DNA from: Mesorhizobium sp. LHD-90
GTDB taxonomy: Bacteria > Pseudomonadota > Alphaproteobacteria > Rhizobiales > Rhizobiaceae
Length of the DNA stretch: 64,000 nucleotides
Direction: 5' to 3'
NCBI RefSeq assembly: GCF_030929505.1
Contig: NZ_JAVFVV010000021.1
Coordinates: forward strand, 45,669-109,668
In this document: positions 36,836 through 46,136 of the stretch, piece after piece
Numbering within the stretch: the first letter of the stretch is position 1
Layout of the letters: each line of letters opens with the position of its first letter
Position numbers and translations under genes: made by a program
Notes under the pieces: model-generated
Told to the model about the DNA's origin: nothing
Database searches by the model: none
The model's input: the letters and a program-made list of their open reading frames with translations, nothing else

Positions 36836-37795
36836 TCACTTCGGATGCCGGAGCCGCGGATTGGCGACGATCGCCGCAATATCCGCGATGATGTTGAGGG
36901 TAACGTAGACGGCGGCAAAGATCAGGCCCACCGCCTGAACCACCGGCACGTCGCGCTTGGTGACGTGGTCGACGAGATACTGGCCCATGCCCGGATAGAC
37001 GAAGATCACCTCGATGACGACGACGCCGACCACGAGATAGGCGAGGTTCAGCATCACCACGTTGACGATCGGCGCAATGGCGTTCGGGAAGGCGTGCTTG
37101 CGGATGATGTCGAAAGCTCTGAGGCCCTTGAGTTCCGCCGTCTCGATATAGGCCGATTGCATGACGTTGAGGATCGCCGCCCGCGTCATGCGCATCATGT
37201 GCGCGAGCACCACCAGCGTCAGCGCGGTCGCTGGCAGGACGATGGCGTGGATGCGGTCGAGGAACGGCATGCCGTCGAACACCGTCGAGATGCCGGGGAA
37301 CCATTGCAGCTTCACGGCGAAGAAGAACACCAGCAGGTAGCCGATGAAGAACTCCGGCAGCGAGGTCGATGCCAGCGCCAGGCCGGAGATGAGCTTGTCG
37401 ACGAAACCGTTGCGGTAGCGCACCGCCAGCAAGCCCAAAATGATCGCCAGCGGCACCGACACCACGGCCGCCCAGAAGGCGAGGAACAGCGTGTTCTTCA
37501 GCCGCGGCCAGATCGAGCTGGCGATGTCCTGTCCGCTCGACAGCGCCGTCCCCAGGTCGCCGGTCAGCACGCCGCCCAACCAGCGGAAGTAGCGCACATA
37601 GGCCGGTTCGTTGAGCCCGAGCGACTCGCGAAGGTTGGCGAGCGCCTCGGGCGTCGCCGACTGGCCGAGGATGGACTGCGCGACGTCGCCGGGCAGGATC
37701 TGCGTGCCGGCGAAGATCAGGACCGAAACGGCCAAAAGCAGCAGGATGCCCAGCGCGATGCGCTGGGCAATAAGCTTCACGATGGGTGAGGACAT
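36836..37795 (-). CDS. ABC transporter permease, DppB type
   Basis: The 319-residue permease begins LIAQRIALGILLLLAVSVLI and shows GDVAQSILGQSATPEALANL, the coupling loop AYIETAELKGLRAFDIIRKH and VEVIFVYPGMGQ-like IEVIFVYPGMGQYLVDH, all typical of DppB. It pairs with the DppC-type permease to form the membrane channel and starts 16 bp after the binding protein gene. Confidence 0.93.
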   Translation of the reverse strand: MSSPIVKLIAQRIALGILLLLAVSVLIFAGTQILPGDVAQSILGQSATPEALANLRESLGLNEPAYVRYFRWLGGVLTGDLGTALSSGQDIASSIWPRLKNTLFLAFWAAVVSVPLAIILGLLAVRYRNGFVDKLISGLALASTSLPEFFIGYLLVFFFAVKLQWFPGISTVFDGMPFLDRIHAIVLPATALTLVVLAHMMRMTRAAILNVMQSAYIETAELKGLRAFDIIRKHAFPNAIAPIVNVVMLNLAYLVVGVVVIEVIFVYPGMGQYLVDHVTKRDVPVVQAVGLIFAAVYVTLNIIADIAAIVANPRLRHPK

Positions 37796-37811
37796 CTCCG
37801 CAAGGCCGGGC

Positions 37812-39395
37812 TCACGCGTTGAGCCAGCACTTGGACAGCGCGTAGCCGCCCATCATCTCCTGGTTGCCGTCCGGAACCCAGCCGCCGACATTCGGCCCGG
37901 TCGCGTCGATGAAGTCGTTGAACATCGGGGTGATCACGCCGCCCTCGTCGCGCACCAATTGGCCCATGTCGGCATAGATCTTCTTGCGCTTCTCGGTGTC
38001 CAGTTCGGCGCGTGCCGCAAACAGCATCTTGTCGAAGTCCTCGCGCTGGAAACGCGTGTCGTTCCAGTCCGCCTTCGAGTAATAGGCGGTGGAGTACATC
38101 TGGTCCTGCGTCGGCCGCCCGCCCCAGTAGGAGGCCGAGAATGGCTGCTTGTTCCACACTTCCGACCAATAGCCGTCGCCAGGCTCGCGCTTGATCTCCA
38201 GCGTGATACCGCATTTGGCGGCGCTCTGCTGGTAGAGCTGCGCGGCGTCCACAGCGCCCGGAAAGGCCACGTCCGAGGTGCGCAGCAGCACCGGGCCGCT
38301 ATGGCCGGACTTCTTGAAGTGCTCCGCCGCCTTTTCGGGGTCGAATTTGCGCTGCTCCATCTCGGTGAACAGCGGATAGGCCTTGTTGATCGGCGTGTCG
38401 TTGCCGACCGAGCCGTAGCCGAACAGGATTTTCTGGACGAGCTCTTCGCGGTCGAGGGCGTATTTCAGCGCCAGGCGCAGATCGTTGTTGTCGAAAGGCG
38501 CGGTGTTGCAGTGGGCGATGAACACGTAATGGCCCTTGCCGGCGACGTTCTGGATGGTGACGCCCGGCACCCGCTTGATCAGCTCGACGATCTTCGGCTC
38601 GACGCGGTTGATCATGTTGACCTGGCCGCCCTGAAGTGCGGCCGTGCGCGCCGTCGGGTCGTTGATGACGATGATCTCGATCTGATCTGCGAAGCCGCGG
38701 TCGTCGCGCCAGTAGTTCGCGAACTTCTCGCCGCCGAGCCGTACGCCCTGCTCGGTGACGGTGACCTTGTAGGGCCCGGTGCCGATGCCCTCGGTCGGGT
38801 TGTCCTTGCCGCCGTTCGGCTGGATCATCAGGTGGTAGTCGTCGAGCAGGAAGGGCAGGTCGGCATTTGCTTCCTTGAGCGAGAACACGACCGTGTCGCC
38901 GTCCGCCTTCACGTTGTCGATACCGCCCATGATGCCTAGCGCGCCGGATTTCGAATTGGCGTCGGAGTGGCGCTCCATGGTGGCGACCACGTCGGCCGGC
39001 GTCATCTCCTTGCCGTTGTGGAACTGCACGCCTTTGCGGATCTTGAAGGTCCATACCTTGGCGTCGTCGGACGCGCCCCATTCCTCGGCCAGAGCGGGCT
39101 TCAGCGTGCCGTCCGCGGAAATCTGGACGAGTTGCTCGCCCCATTGGCGGCCGAAGAAATACGGCACCTGGCTCGACCAGGTCGCGGGGTCGAGGCTGTC
39201 GGTGGCTGCGCCTCCCTGCATGCCGGCCTTCAGCACGCCGCCCTTGACCGGCGACTGCGCCTTGGCGGCGGAGGAAAGCAGCGAGTTGGCGAAGGTGGCA
39301 GTGACGCCGAGCGCCGCGGCGCGCCCCAGGAAATCGCGTCGGCTAAGCTTGCCGGCAACGACGCGACCGCTCAGGAAATCCAGTTCGTTCGACAT
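37812..39395 (-). CDS. ABC transporter substrate-binding protein, family 5
   Basis: The 527-residue extracytoplasmic binding protein has a twin-arginine signal (LSRRDFLGRAAALGVTATFA) rather than a lipobox. SBP family 5 features include WTFKIRKGVQFHNGKEMTPADVVAT-like WTFKIRKGVQFHNGKE, GIGTGPYKVT and DNNDLRLALKYALDREELVQ. These proteins bind peptides, but also opines, glutathione and other ligands. Here it leads a transporter operon just downstream of a CocE-type hydrolase, so an ester or amide compound is possible. Confidence 0.92.
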   Translation of the reverse strand: MSNELDFLSGRVVAGKLSRRDFLGRAAALGVTATFANSLLSSAAKAQSPVKGGVLKAGMQGGAATDSLDPATWSSQVPYFFGRQWGEQLVQISADGTLKPALAEEWGASDDAKVWTFKIRKGVQFHNGKEMTPADVVATMERHSDANSKSGALGIMGGIDNVKADGDTVVFSLKEANADLPFLLDDYHLMIQPNGGKDNPTEGIGTGPYKVTVTEQGVRLGGEKFANYWRDDRGFADQIEIIVINDPTARTAALQGGQVNMINRVEPKIVELIKRVPGVTIQNVAGKGHYVFIAHCNTAPFDNNDLRLALKYALDREELVQKILFGYGSVGNDTPINKAYPLFTEMEQRKFDPEKAAEHFKKSGHSGPVLLRTSDVAFPGAVDAAQLYQQSAAKCGITLEIKREPGDGYWSEVWNKQPFSASYWGGRPTQDQMYSTAYYSKADWNDTRFQREDFDKMLFAARAELDTEKRKKIYADMGQLVRDEGGVITPMFNDFIDATGPNVGGWVPDGNQEMMGGYALSKCWLNA

Positions 39396-39512
39396 TTTTC
39401 AGGTTCCTCACTCGTTGGTTTGACCTTGGGTCATTATGGTTGTTTGTCAGGATATGACCGTATCGCCGGAAGGCGCGTTACGCCGTTTGCGACATGACGT
39501 GGCGTAAATGGC

Positions 39513-39541
39513 CCCGATCCGTGGACCAATGCACGAATCGG
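39513..39541 (-). terminator. terminator-like hairpin after the CocE-type gene
   Basis: Ten-base arms CCGATCCGTG and CACGAATCGG (one mismatch) enclose an 8-nt loop 2 nt beyond the stop of the hydrolase. A second dyad, TTACGCC/GGCGTAA, follows at 39478-39507. No T tract is present, so the signal may only partly separate the hydrolase from the transporter genes. Confidence 0.4.
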
Positions 39542-39542
39542 T

Positions 39543-41546
39543 TTAAATGTGATCGCGCGGCACCTCCTCCCGGAAATCCTTCTCATACACAAGCACCTCG
39601 TCCTCATACGCTTCGATGCGTCCGGTGAGGTGGAAAGTGGTGGTGTCCGAGCGCATGGCGGAAAAGGTCTCGGTGCGCAGCGACCAGCCGTCGCGTTTGT
39701 GGATCGCCGTCCAGTGCGTCACCCCGCGCGCCGACAGGGGATCGTCCGGATGGATCGTCCAGCGCTCGCGGGCGACACCGCCATTGATCAGCCCGTGGTC
39801 GGCGTCGCGAGTCTCGCCGAAATCGTCGACAATGGCCAGCGTCACCGCGCCAGTCCTGTCGTCGCGCTCGACCTTGCGGCTGTTGCTCGACGGCCGGATC
39901 GTCTGCGTGTTCCACGGCCGCGCCGCTTCGGGTTCCTCGAAGCGCACCTCGTCGCCGCTGCCCGCCGGCCGTTCCGGTATGTCTATGCCACCCGTCAGGA
40001 TGGTCAGCGTGACCGGCTGCGGCGACGGCCAGACCAGTGGCCAATAGCTGGAGGAGACGGCGACGCGCAGCGTGTGCCCGGCCGGAATCCTGTAGGCGAT
40101 GTCATCGAGCCTGAAGGAAACTGTCACCGGTAGCGTCGGATTGACCGGCTTCGGCGTCTCATGCCCGTCGCGATGGCAGAGGTTGAAGACGCCGTAGGTG
40201 ATGCGCGTCGACGATCCGTCCGGATGGACGTCGCAGAGCCGCACCGCCACCATGGCCGCTGGCTTATCGGCGAACAGCGTCAGCCTGACCACGGGCGCGC
40301 CGACGATATCGATGGAAGCGTCGAGCGTCAGGTCGAAGCAGGCGGATTTCGCGTCGTCGTCGCGCTGATCGCCCGGCATCTCCGGGCCAAGCCAGATCGC
40401 GCAATATTCGCCGCCATCCATGCCGCAATCCTGCGGCGACGAGATTTTCCGGCTGATGGCTTTTGGCGGCGACTGGCTAAGCCTGCCGCCATCGGCAAGG
40501 CTGAAACTCCGCATGGCGATGCCGGGCGACGGCCACTGATGTTCGGCGATCCAGCGGCCCGGACGTTCCTCGTACCAGTCGCGCGGCGGCACGGAGTCCA
40601 TCACATAGAGCCGCATGGCCGGGTCATTCTCGACCCCGGTTTCTTTCCCCTTCAGCCAATGATCCCACCAGCGCAGCGCCTCCTGCAGGAAGCCTACGGC
40701 CGGCTTCGGCACCGCGAAATGCGGATATTTGTGAATCCATGGGCCGACGATGCCTTTTGTCGGCCCGCCAATGCCCTCGACGAGGCGCGCCACCGCGTTC
40801 TTGTAGCCGTCGCCCCAGCCGCCGATGGCCAGCGTCGCAGCCTTGATCTTCGAAAAATCCTCACAGACCGAGCCGCGCTTCCAGTAGGCGTCGCGCCGCT
40901 GATGGCGCAACCATACGGCGGGAAGGAACGGCTCGTTCTCCAGCCGCTCCAGCCACATCTCCTTCCAGCTATCGCCGACAATCGCCGGGTCGGGCGAGCG
41001 CGACGAGTAGGAGAGCATGGTGGAGCCCCAGCCGAGATTCTCGTTGAGCAGCAGCCCGCCCTTGTAGTGGATGTCGTCGGCATAGCGGTCGTCGGTCGAA
41101 CATAGCGTGATGATCGCCTTCAGCGCCTCCGGCTGTTTGGCCGCCACCTGCAGCGAGTTGAACCCGCCCCAGGAGATGCCCATCATGCCGACATTGCCGT
41201 TGCACCAGGGCTGAGCTGCCGCCCAAGCGATCACCGCGCAGGCATCCTCAAGCTCCTGCTCGGTATATTCGTCCTCCATCAGCCCTTCGGAATCGCCGTT
41301 GCCGCGCATGTCGACACGGATCGAGGCGTAGCCGTGCCCGGCGAAATACGGATGGGTGAGCGAATCGCGTGCCGTGGTGCCGTCGCGCTTGCGGTAGGGG
41401 AGGTGCTCGAGGATAGCGGGAACCGGATCGTTTTCCGCGTCCGCCGGCAGCCAGATGCGCGCCGACAGCACGCAGCCGTCCGGCATCTCGATGCCGACAT
41501 CCGGGTTCTCGACGATCTTTCGCGGAAACTGGGTGACGGTCTTCAT
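39543..41546 (-). CDS. CocE/NonD-family hydrolase (S15 peptidase fold)
   Basis: The 667-residue enzyme has an alpha/beta hydrolase domain with nucleophile Ser125 in MMGISWGGFNS, after VRVDMRGNGDSEG-like IRVDMRGNGDSEG, and a C-terminal jelly-roll domain (from about residue 340: FDLTLDASIDIVGAPVVRLT, YRIPAGHTLRVAVSSSYWPL). Relatives hydrolyse cocaine, glutaryl-cephalosporins, X-Pro peptides and other esters or amides. No signal peptide is seen. It lies between the carnitine-type genes and a peptide-type ABC transporter on the same strand. Confidence 0.92.
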   Translation of the reverse strand: MKTVTQFPRKIVENPDVGIEMPDGCVLSARIWLPADAENDPVPAILEHLPYRKRDGTTARDSLTHPYFAGHGYASIRVDMRGNGDSEGLMEDEYTEQELEDACAVIAWAAAQPWCNGNVGMMGISWGGFNSLQVAAKQPEALKAIITLCSTDDRYADDIHYKGGLLLNENLGWGSTMLSYSSRSPDPAIVGDSWKEMWLERLENEPFLPAVWLRHQRRDAYWKRGSVCEDFSKIKAATLAIGGWGDGYKNAVARLVEGIGGPTKGIVGPWIHKYPHFAVPKPAVGFLQEALRWWDHWLKGKETGVENDPAMRLYVMDSVPPRDWYEERPGRWIAEHQWPSPGIAMRSFSLADGGRLSQSPPKAISRKISSPQDCGMDGGEYCAIWLGPEMPGDQRDDDAKSACFDLTLDASIDIVGAPVVRLTLFADKPAAMVAVRLCDVHPDGSSTRITYGVFNLCHRDGHETPKPVNPTLPVTVSFRLDDIAYRIPAGHTLRVAVSSSYWPLVWPSPQPVTLTILTGGIDIPERPAGSGDEVRFEEPEAARPWNTQTIRPSSNSRKVERDDRTGAVTLAIVDDFGETRDADHGLINGGVARERWTIHPDDPLSARGVTHWTAIHKRDGWSLRTETFSAMRSDTTTFHLTGRIEAYEDEVLVYEKDFREEVPRDHI

Positions 41547-41644
41547 GGTTTTGGCTCCGGCATGCGTTGTATTCGCAGACTAGCCATTATGGCCGGTCGC
41601 GAAAGGTCTGCGTGCACGACGCGAGCAAATGGAAAGCGACACGC

Positions 41645-42586
41645 TCAATACGGCCACTCCCGCCGCCCCAGCGCCGATACCGCCTCGACGATACCGGAAA
41701 AGCTGTCACGGGCGCGTGCGATCATGTGCCGCCCGCGCACAAAACTGTGGACGAGGCCCGGTTCCTCGCGCCACCAGACCTTGCCACCGGCGGCGAGGAT
41801 GCGGTCGCGATAGATCTCTCCGTCCGACGACAGCGGGTCGCATTGCGCGGTGACGATCGCGGTCGGCGGCAGGCCGGAAAAATCCGTGTCGGCAAGAGGA
41901 TAGAGGGTGACGATATCGGCCGGCGGCGTGCCGCCCGTGCGGATATCGCGGTAGAATTCGAGGTCGCGCGCCGTCAGCATCGGCGCCTCGGCATGCTCGA
42001 CATAAGAACGCCCGCTGCCACTACCGCCGAGGGTCGGGTAGATCAGCACCTGCCCGATCGGCATGCGGCTGTGCCCGCGCGTGGCGTGGCTCACCGCAGC
42101 GGCAAGATTGCCGCCCGCCGAGTCGCCGGCAAGCACGATCGGGCGCTTGCAGATGGCCGCGGCCCACTCGAACGCCGCCAACGCATCCTCAAAGGCGGCC
42201 GGGTGCGGATGCTCTGGCGCCAGCCGATAGTCGACGGAGACCAGTTCGTAGCCGGTGCGGGCGCAAAGCTCGGCGCAAGCATCGTCATGGCTGTCCAGTC
42301 CGCCGAGAATATAGCCGCCGCCATGCAGATAGAGCACCATCGCGGCGGCCTCCGGCGCGGCGGTGCGGTAGATACGAATGGGGATGGCGCGGTCGGGCAG
42401 GTCGATGCTGCCGGTCTCTGCGGTCACGCCATCCGGATAGCCGGCGTGGAATTCCCGACACATTAGGTCGTAGATCGCCCGCTGCCGCTCGATGCCAAAA
42501 TCGATCGTCTCAGGCGGATAGAAGGAATTTGTGCGCTCGATGAACGCCCAGGTCTCGGCGTCGATGAGTTTTGAATAGTCGGTCAT
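41645..42586 (-). CDS. alpha/beta hydrolase (hormone-sensitive lipase family)
   Basis: The 313-residue esterase carries the oxyanion-hole motif HGGG at 88-91 and nucleophile Ser156 in GDSAGGNLAA, with a later Asp (CDPLSSDGE) and His (GLVHSFVRG). HSL-family enzymes cleave short acyl esters. The start MTDYSKLIDA at 42586 was preferred over 42610. It is transcribed with the CocE-type hydrolase and the upstream SnoaL-like gene, suggesting removal of an acyl group from an imported substrate. Confidence 0.9.
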   Translation of the reverse strand: MTDYSKLIDAETWAFIERTNSFYPPETIDFGIERQRAIYDLMCREFHAGYPDGVTAETGSIDLPDRAIPIRIYRTAAPEAAAMVLYLHGGGYILGGLDSHDDACAELCARTGYELVSVDYRLAPEHPHPAAFEDALAAFEWAAAICKRPIVLAGDSAGGNLAAAVSHATRGHSRMPIGQVLIYPTLGGSGSGRSYVEHAEAPMLTARDLEFYRDIRTGGTPPADIVTLYPLADTDFSGLPPTAIVTAQCDPLSSDGEIYRDRILAAGGKVWWREEPGLVHSFVRGRHMIARARDSFSGIVEAVSALGRREWPY

Positions 42587-42649
42587 GCGATCATTGGACC
42601 CAATTGTCACGCCCCTTGCCTCGCCCGCCGCATGCCGCCTCCCGCCGCA

Positions 42650-43006
42650 CTACTCGACCGAATACCGGTCGATGACCCAAAGCCACGTTCCGTCGTTTTG
42701 CCGGCGGGCGACCTCGGAAGTCACGCTGCCGTCGGGCAGGCGCGTCGAGGTGAGCGCCAGGTCGCCGCAGACCAGCGCCGGACGCTGCTCGCCGACCTGG
42801 AATTTTCGCCCCGAGGCGATCGCCTCGGCGAACAGGGCGCGGATGGCGTCGGTGCCGCGCACCAATTCGTTGCCGGTGTCGATAACGGCGTCGGGTTCGT
42901 AGAGCGCCATCATTCCATCAAGATCGCCGGCGTGCTGGCGCATAACCAGCAGGCGTTCCAAATCCTGCGGATCGGTGGCAGGCTTTTGGCTCGGCTGGTC
43001 GGTCAT
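42650..43006 (-). CDS. SnoaL-like / DUF4440 family protein
   Basis: The 118-residue NTF2-fold protein shows VMRQHAGDLDGMMALYEPDA, GTDAIRALFAEAIASGRKFQ and NDGTWLWVIDRYS. Such domains isomerise steroids or polyketides or bind small ligands; the function here is open. It starts 28 bp after the CaiD-type gene in the same direction and was probably recruited into the same operon. Confidence 0.8.
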   Translation of the reverse strand: MTDQPSQKPATDPQDLERLLVMRQHAGDLDGMMALYEPDAVIDTGNELVRGTDAIRALFAEAIASGRKFQVGEQRPALVCGDLALTSTRLPDGSVTSEVARRQNDGTWLWVIDRYSVE

Positions 43007-43033
43007 CGCCTCTTCCCGTCCGCTCCTCGCGAC

Positions 43034-43816
43034 CTATCGCCCCTTCCACACCGGATCGCGCTTTTCGGCGAAGGCGCGAAAACCTTCCTGGCTGTCCTCG
43101 GAAGCATAAAGCTCGTCAACCGTCCGGAATTTGCGTTTGGTGATCCAGTTCATCGCCTCCTGGAACGTCATCGCCTCGGCCTCGCGCGCCACCTCCTTGA
43201 TCGAGGCGAACACCAGCGGCGGGCCTGAGGCCAGCAGCCGCGCGATCTCCCATACGCGATCTTCAAGCTTGTCCTTGGGCAGCACCTCGTTGACCAGACC
43301 CCAGCGATGCGCTTCCTGCACATCCATCCAGCGCCCGGTGAGCAGCAGGTCCATGGCGACATGGTAGGGAATGCGCTTCGGCAGCTTTACCGTCGCTGCG
43401 TCGGCCAGCGTTCCGGCCCGTATCTCCGGCAGCGCGAAGGAAGCATGATCAGCGGCGTAGATCAGGTCGCAGGACAGCGCCAGTTCGAAGCCGCCGCCCA
43501 CCGCCATGCCGTTGACGCAGGCGATCACCGGCTTGTTCATGTCGCGCAGTTCCTGCAGCCCGCCGAAACCGCCGACACCGTAGTCGCCGTCGACCGCATC
43601 GCCCGCTGCCGCCGCCTTCAGGTCCCATCCCGCCGAGAAGAATTTGTCGCCGGCCGTCTTGACGATCGCGACGCGCAGTTCCGGATCGTCACGGAAAGCG
43701 CGAAAAGTCTCGCCCAGCAGCCGCGAGGTTTTCAGGTCGATGGCATTGGCCTTCGGCCGGTCCAGCGTGACTTCGAGGATCGCGCCCTCGCGGCGGGTGG
43801 TGACGACATCGGTCAT
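43034..43816 (-). CDS. enoyl-CoA hydratase, CaiD (carnitinyl-CoA dehydratase) type
   Basis: The 260-residue crotonase shows the oxyanion motifs DKFFSAGWDLKAAAAGD and NGMAVGGGFELALSCD, and the catalytic Glu region ALPEIRAGTLADAATVKLPK. The pattern GWDLKA with FALPEI is typical of CaiD, which hydrates crotonobetainyl-CoA to carnitinyl-CoA. Downstream of an NDP-forming CoA ligase and an acyl-CoA dehydrogenase, it fits conversion of gamma-butyrobetaine or crotonobetaine to carnitine. The exact substrate is inferred. Confidence 0.87.
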   Translation of the reverse strand: MTDVVTTRREGAILEVTLDRPKANAIDLKTSRLLGETFRAFRDDPELRVAIVKTAGDKFFSAGWDLKAAAAGDAVDGDYGVGGFGGLQELRDMNKPVIACVNGMAVGGGFELALSCDLIYAADHASFALPEIRAGTLADAATVKLPKRIPYHVAMDLLLTGRWMDVQEAHRWGLVNEVLPKDKLEDRVWEIARLLASGPPLVFASIKEVAREAEAMTFQEAMNWITKRKFRTVDELYASEDSQEGFRAFAEKRDPVWKGR

Positions 43817-43833
43817 GAAGAGGCTCCTGCGTC

Positions 43834-43993
43834 TCCCTCCCCCTTGAGGGGAGGGTGGCCGGGCAACGCCCGGCCGGGTGGGGTCATCGCGGCAGCGCGC
43901 GACGTCATCTTGCGACGGCGCGCGACAGGGAGGTGCCTTCTGCGGCGACCCCCTCCGGCCGCTTCGCGGCCACCTCCCCCTCAAGGGGGGAGG
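43834..43993. repeat. palindromic repeat element, type C, copy 1, overlapping the synthetase 3' end
   Basis: Outer arms CCTCCCCCTTGAGGGGAGG and CCTCCCCCTCAAGGGGGGAGG flank internal hairpins (CCGGGCAACGCCCGG; GGCCGCTTCGCGGCC). The plus-right half lies inside the acyl-CoA synthetase gene and encodes its last 29 residues or so, up to the TGA at 43905. The related copy 2 is internal to the same gene. Confidence 0.85.
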
Positions 43994-46136
43994 AAACAAC
44001 CATCAACGCATCCGCGACCCAGGCGCCCTTGCCCTCGGCGCAGACGATCAGCGGGTTGACGTCGAGCTCGTCGATCTCGCCGGCATGGGCAAGCACGAAA
44101 CCGGCTAGCGCCTCTATCGCGTTGATCGCCGCGTCGAGATCGGCCTTCGGACGCCCGCGAAACCCGTCCAGCAGCGGAAACAGTTTCAGCCCGCGCAGCG
44201 CCGCCTCGATCTCGCCCCGCGACGCCGGCAGCAGCAAGGTGACCGAATCCTTCAGCAACTCTACCAGCACGCCGCCGGAGCCCAGCGTCATCACCGGCCC
44301 GAACAACGGGTCGCGGGTAAAGCCGACGATCAGCTCGGCCACGCCGCCCTGCACCATGCGCTCGACATAGAGCCCGCTGCCCAGCGGCAGCAGCGCGCCG
44401 GCCGCCTCCCGGACTAAGGCCGCATCGCGCAAGTTGAGTTTCACCGCGCCGGCTTCCGACTTGTGCGCCACGCCGAGCGCCTTCAGCGCGACGGGAAAAC
44501 CCAGCGCCTCGGCGGCGGCGACAGCCTCATCTACGCTGGCCGCACGCCGGCCGGCGGGCACGGAGACGCCAGCGTGCGCCAGCAAGGATTTTGCTGAGGC
44601 TTCGTCTAGTGCCGCATTTCCCTCCCCCTTGAGGGGGGCCGAAGGGCCGGGTGGGGTCGCTGCGGCAGTGCTCGACGTTCTGGCGGTGCCTTCTGAGAGT
44701 ACCCCCTCCGCCCGCTTCGCGGGCACCTCCCCCTCAAGGGGGGAGGATTTGCGCCACGCCTCGCCGATCGCCGCCGCCGCTTCCGCTGCGTCGAGCGCTT
44801 CGGCGATGCCGTAGAGCGGCACCATGCCGCGCGCCATCAGTTTCGGCGCATAGTCCTCCGGCAGGTTTTCCGGCAGCGAGGCCAGCACCGCACCCTTGGC
44901 GCCATGCGTCTTCAGCCCGCTCTCGAAAGCCTCCACCGTCGTCCACCAGTCGACGTCCGAGCAGCGGTCGCGGCGCGGAAAATCCAGCACCAAGACGTTG
45001 AGGTCGAAACCGCCCGAAACCATGGCGCCGAAGGTCGCGGTCATGGCGGGTTCGTTGTTCCAGATGAAGGTGTGGTAGTCGAGCGGATTGGCCACTGCCA
45101 CCAGCGGCCCCAGCGTCGCCTTCACGCGCGCCCGGTGCTCCTCGCTCAGCGGCGGGAAAAACACCTTTCTTCCCTCGGCGCTGTCGGCCATCACCGACGC
45201 CTCGCCGCCGGAACAGCTCATCGAAGAGAGCCGGTAGCCGGTCAGCGGCCCGTGTGCGTGCAACAGCTTCAGCGCCTCCAGGAAGGAGGGGATGGAATTC
45301 ATCCGCGCGATGCCCAGCCGCTTGAGAAATGCGTCGGAAGCCGCATCCGAGCCGGCCAGCGAAGCGGTGTGCGACACCGTGCCGGCCCGTGCCTGTTCGG
45401 ACCGGCCTACCTTCATGGCGACGATGGGCTTCTTGAGTTCGCGCGCGCGCGCCGCCAGGCGCTCGAAACCGTCGACCTTGTCGAACGCCTCGATATGCAG
45501 GCCGAGCACTGAAACGCGGGAATCCTCGATCAGCCCTAGCGCCATTTCGGACAGCCCGGTCTGCGCCTGGTTGCCGGCGGTCATGATGTAGGAAACCGGC
45601 AGGCCGCGCGCCTGCATGGTCATGTTGATGGCGATATTGGACGACTGGGTGATGATGGCGACGCCCGTCGCGCCCTCTTCCAGCCGCACGCCGCCATGCT
45701 GGTCGGGCCACAGCAGCGCACCGTCGGCATAGTTGATCAGCCCGTAGCAATTCGGCCCGATGACCGGCAAGTTGCCGGCCGCCTCCAGCAGCGCGTCCTG
45801 CAGCCCGTCGCCCTCTGGATCGTAATGGCCGGTCTCGCGAAAGCCCGAGGCGAAACACACCGCGCCACCCGCACCCTTGTCGCGCAGCGCCTTCACCATC
45901 TCGATGGTGAGATGGCGGTTGACGCCGATGAAAGCCGCGTCCGGCGCGCCGGGCAATTCAGCGACGGTCTTGTAGGCTTTCACCCCCTCGACCTCGGTTT
46001 TGGTCGGATGCACCGGCCAGATGTCGCCGGCAAAACCCATTTTCAGGCACTGCTTCACCACATTCGTGCCAAACGCCCCGCCGCCGATGATGGCGACGGA
46101 TTTCGGCCGCAGCATGCGTTCAAGGCGGTTGACCAT
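43905..46136 (-). CDS. NDP-forming acyl-CoA synthetase (acetate-CoA ligase family, ATP-grasp)
   Basis: The 743-residue enzyme makes an acyl-CoA with cleavage of ATP to ADP. The CoA-binding and ligase domains occupy residues 1-455 (KSVAIIGGGAFGTNVVKQCL, GPNCYGLINYADG, SQSSNIAINMTMQARG, SHTASLAGSDAA with the active His). The ATP-grasp domain occupies about 510-715 (FPVALKALGVAHKSEAGAVK, FGPVMTLGSGGVLVELLKD). Two parts derive from type C palindromes: linker residues about 463-505 (KSSPLEGEVPAKRAEGV...) and the C-terminal tail after VADALMVV (SSPLEGEVAAKRPEGV...). Its start overlaps the acyl-CoA dehydrogenase stop. It probably activates gamma-butyrobetaine or a related acid. Confidence 0.9.
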   Translation of the reverse strand: MVNRLERMLRPKSVAIIGGGAFGTNVVKQCLKMGFAGDIWPVHPTKTEVEGVKAYKTVAELPGAPDAAFIGVNRHLTIEMVKALRDKGAGGAVCFASGFRETGHYDPEGDGLQDALLEAAGNLPVIGPNCYGLINYADGALLWPDQHGGVRLEEGATGVAIITQSSNIAINMTMQARGLPVSYIMTAGNQAQTGLSEMALGLIEDSRVSVLGLHIEAFDKVDGFERLAARARELKKPIVAMKVGRSEQARAGTVSHTASLAGSDAASDAFLKRLGIARMNSIPSFLEALKLLHAHGPLTGYRLSSMSCSGGEASVMADSAEGRKVFFPPLSEEHRARVKATLGPLVAVANPLDYHTFIWNNEPAMTATFGAMVSGGFDLNVLVLDFPRRDRCSDVDWWTTVEAFESGLKTHGAKGAVLASLPENLPEDYAPKLMARGMVPLYGIAEALDAAEAAAAIGEAWRKSSPLEGEVPAKRAEGVLSEGTARTSSTAAATPPGPSAPLKGEGNAALDEASAKSLLAHAGVSVPAGRRAASVDEAVAAAEALGFPVALKALGVAHKSEAGAVKLNLRDAALVREAAGALLPLGSGLYVERMVQGGVAELIVGFTRDPLFGPVMTLGSGGVLVELLKDSVTLLLPASRGEIEAALRGLKLFPLLDGFRGRPKADLDAAINAIEALAGFVLAHAGEIDELDVNPLIVCAEGKGAWVADALMVVSSPLEGEVAAKRPEGVAAEGTSLSRAVAR
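44619..44748. repeat. palindromic repeat element, type C, copy 2, inside the acyl-CoA synthetase gene
   Basis: Outer arms CCTCCCCCTTGAGGGG and CCCCTCAAGGGGGGAGG with the internal hairpin CCCGCTTCGCGGG. Read on the minus strand it keeps the frame open and encodes about 43 residues that join the CoA-ligase and ATP-grasp halves. Copy 1 translates to the same opening peptide at the C-terminus. Confidence 0.85.

Noticed and set aside
43834..44748. CRISPR-like repeat array from recurring CCTCCCCCT units
   Set aside because: The units are arms of palindromes with irregular spacing, no uniform spacers and no cas genes.
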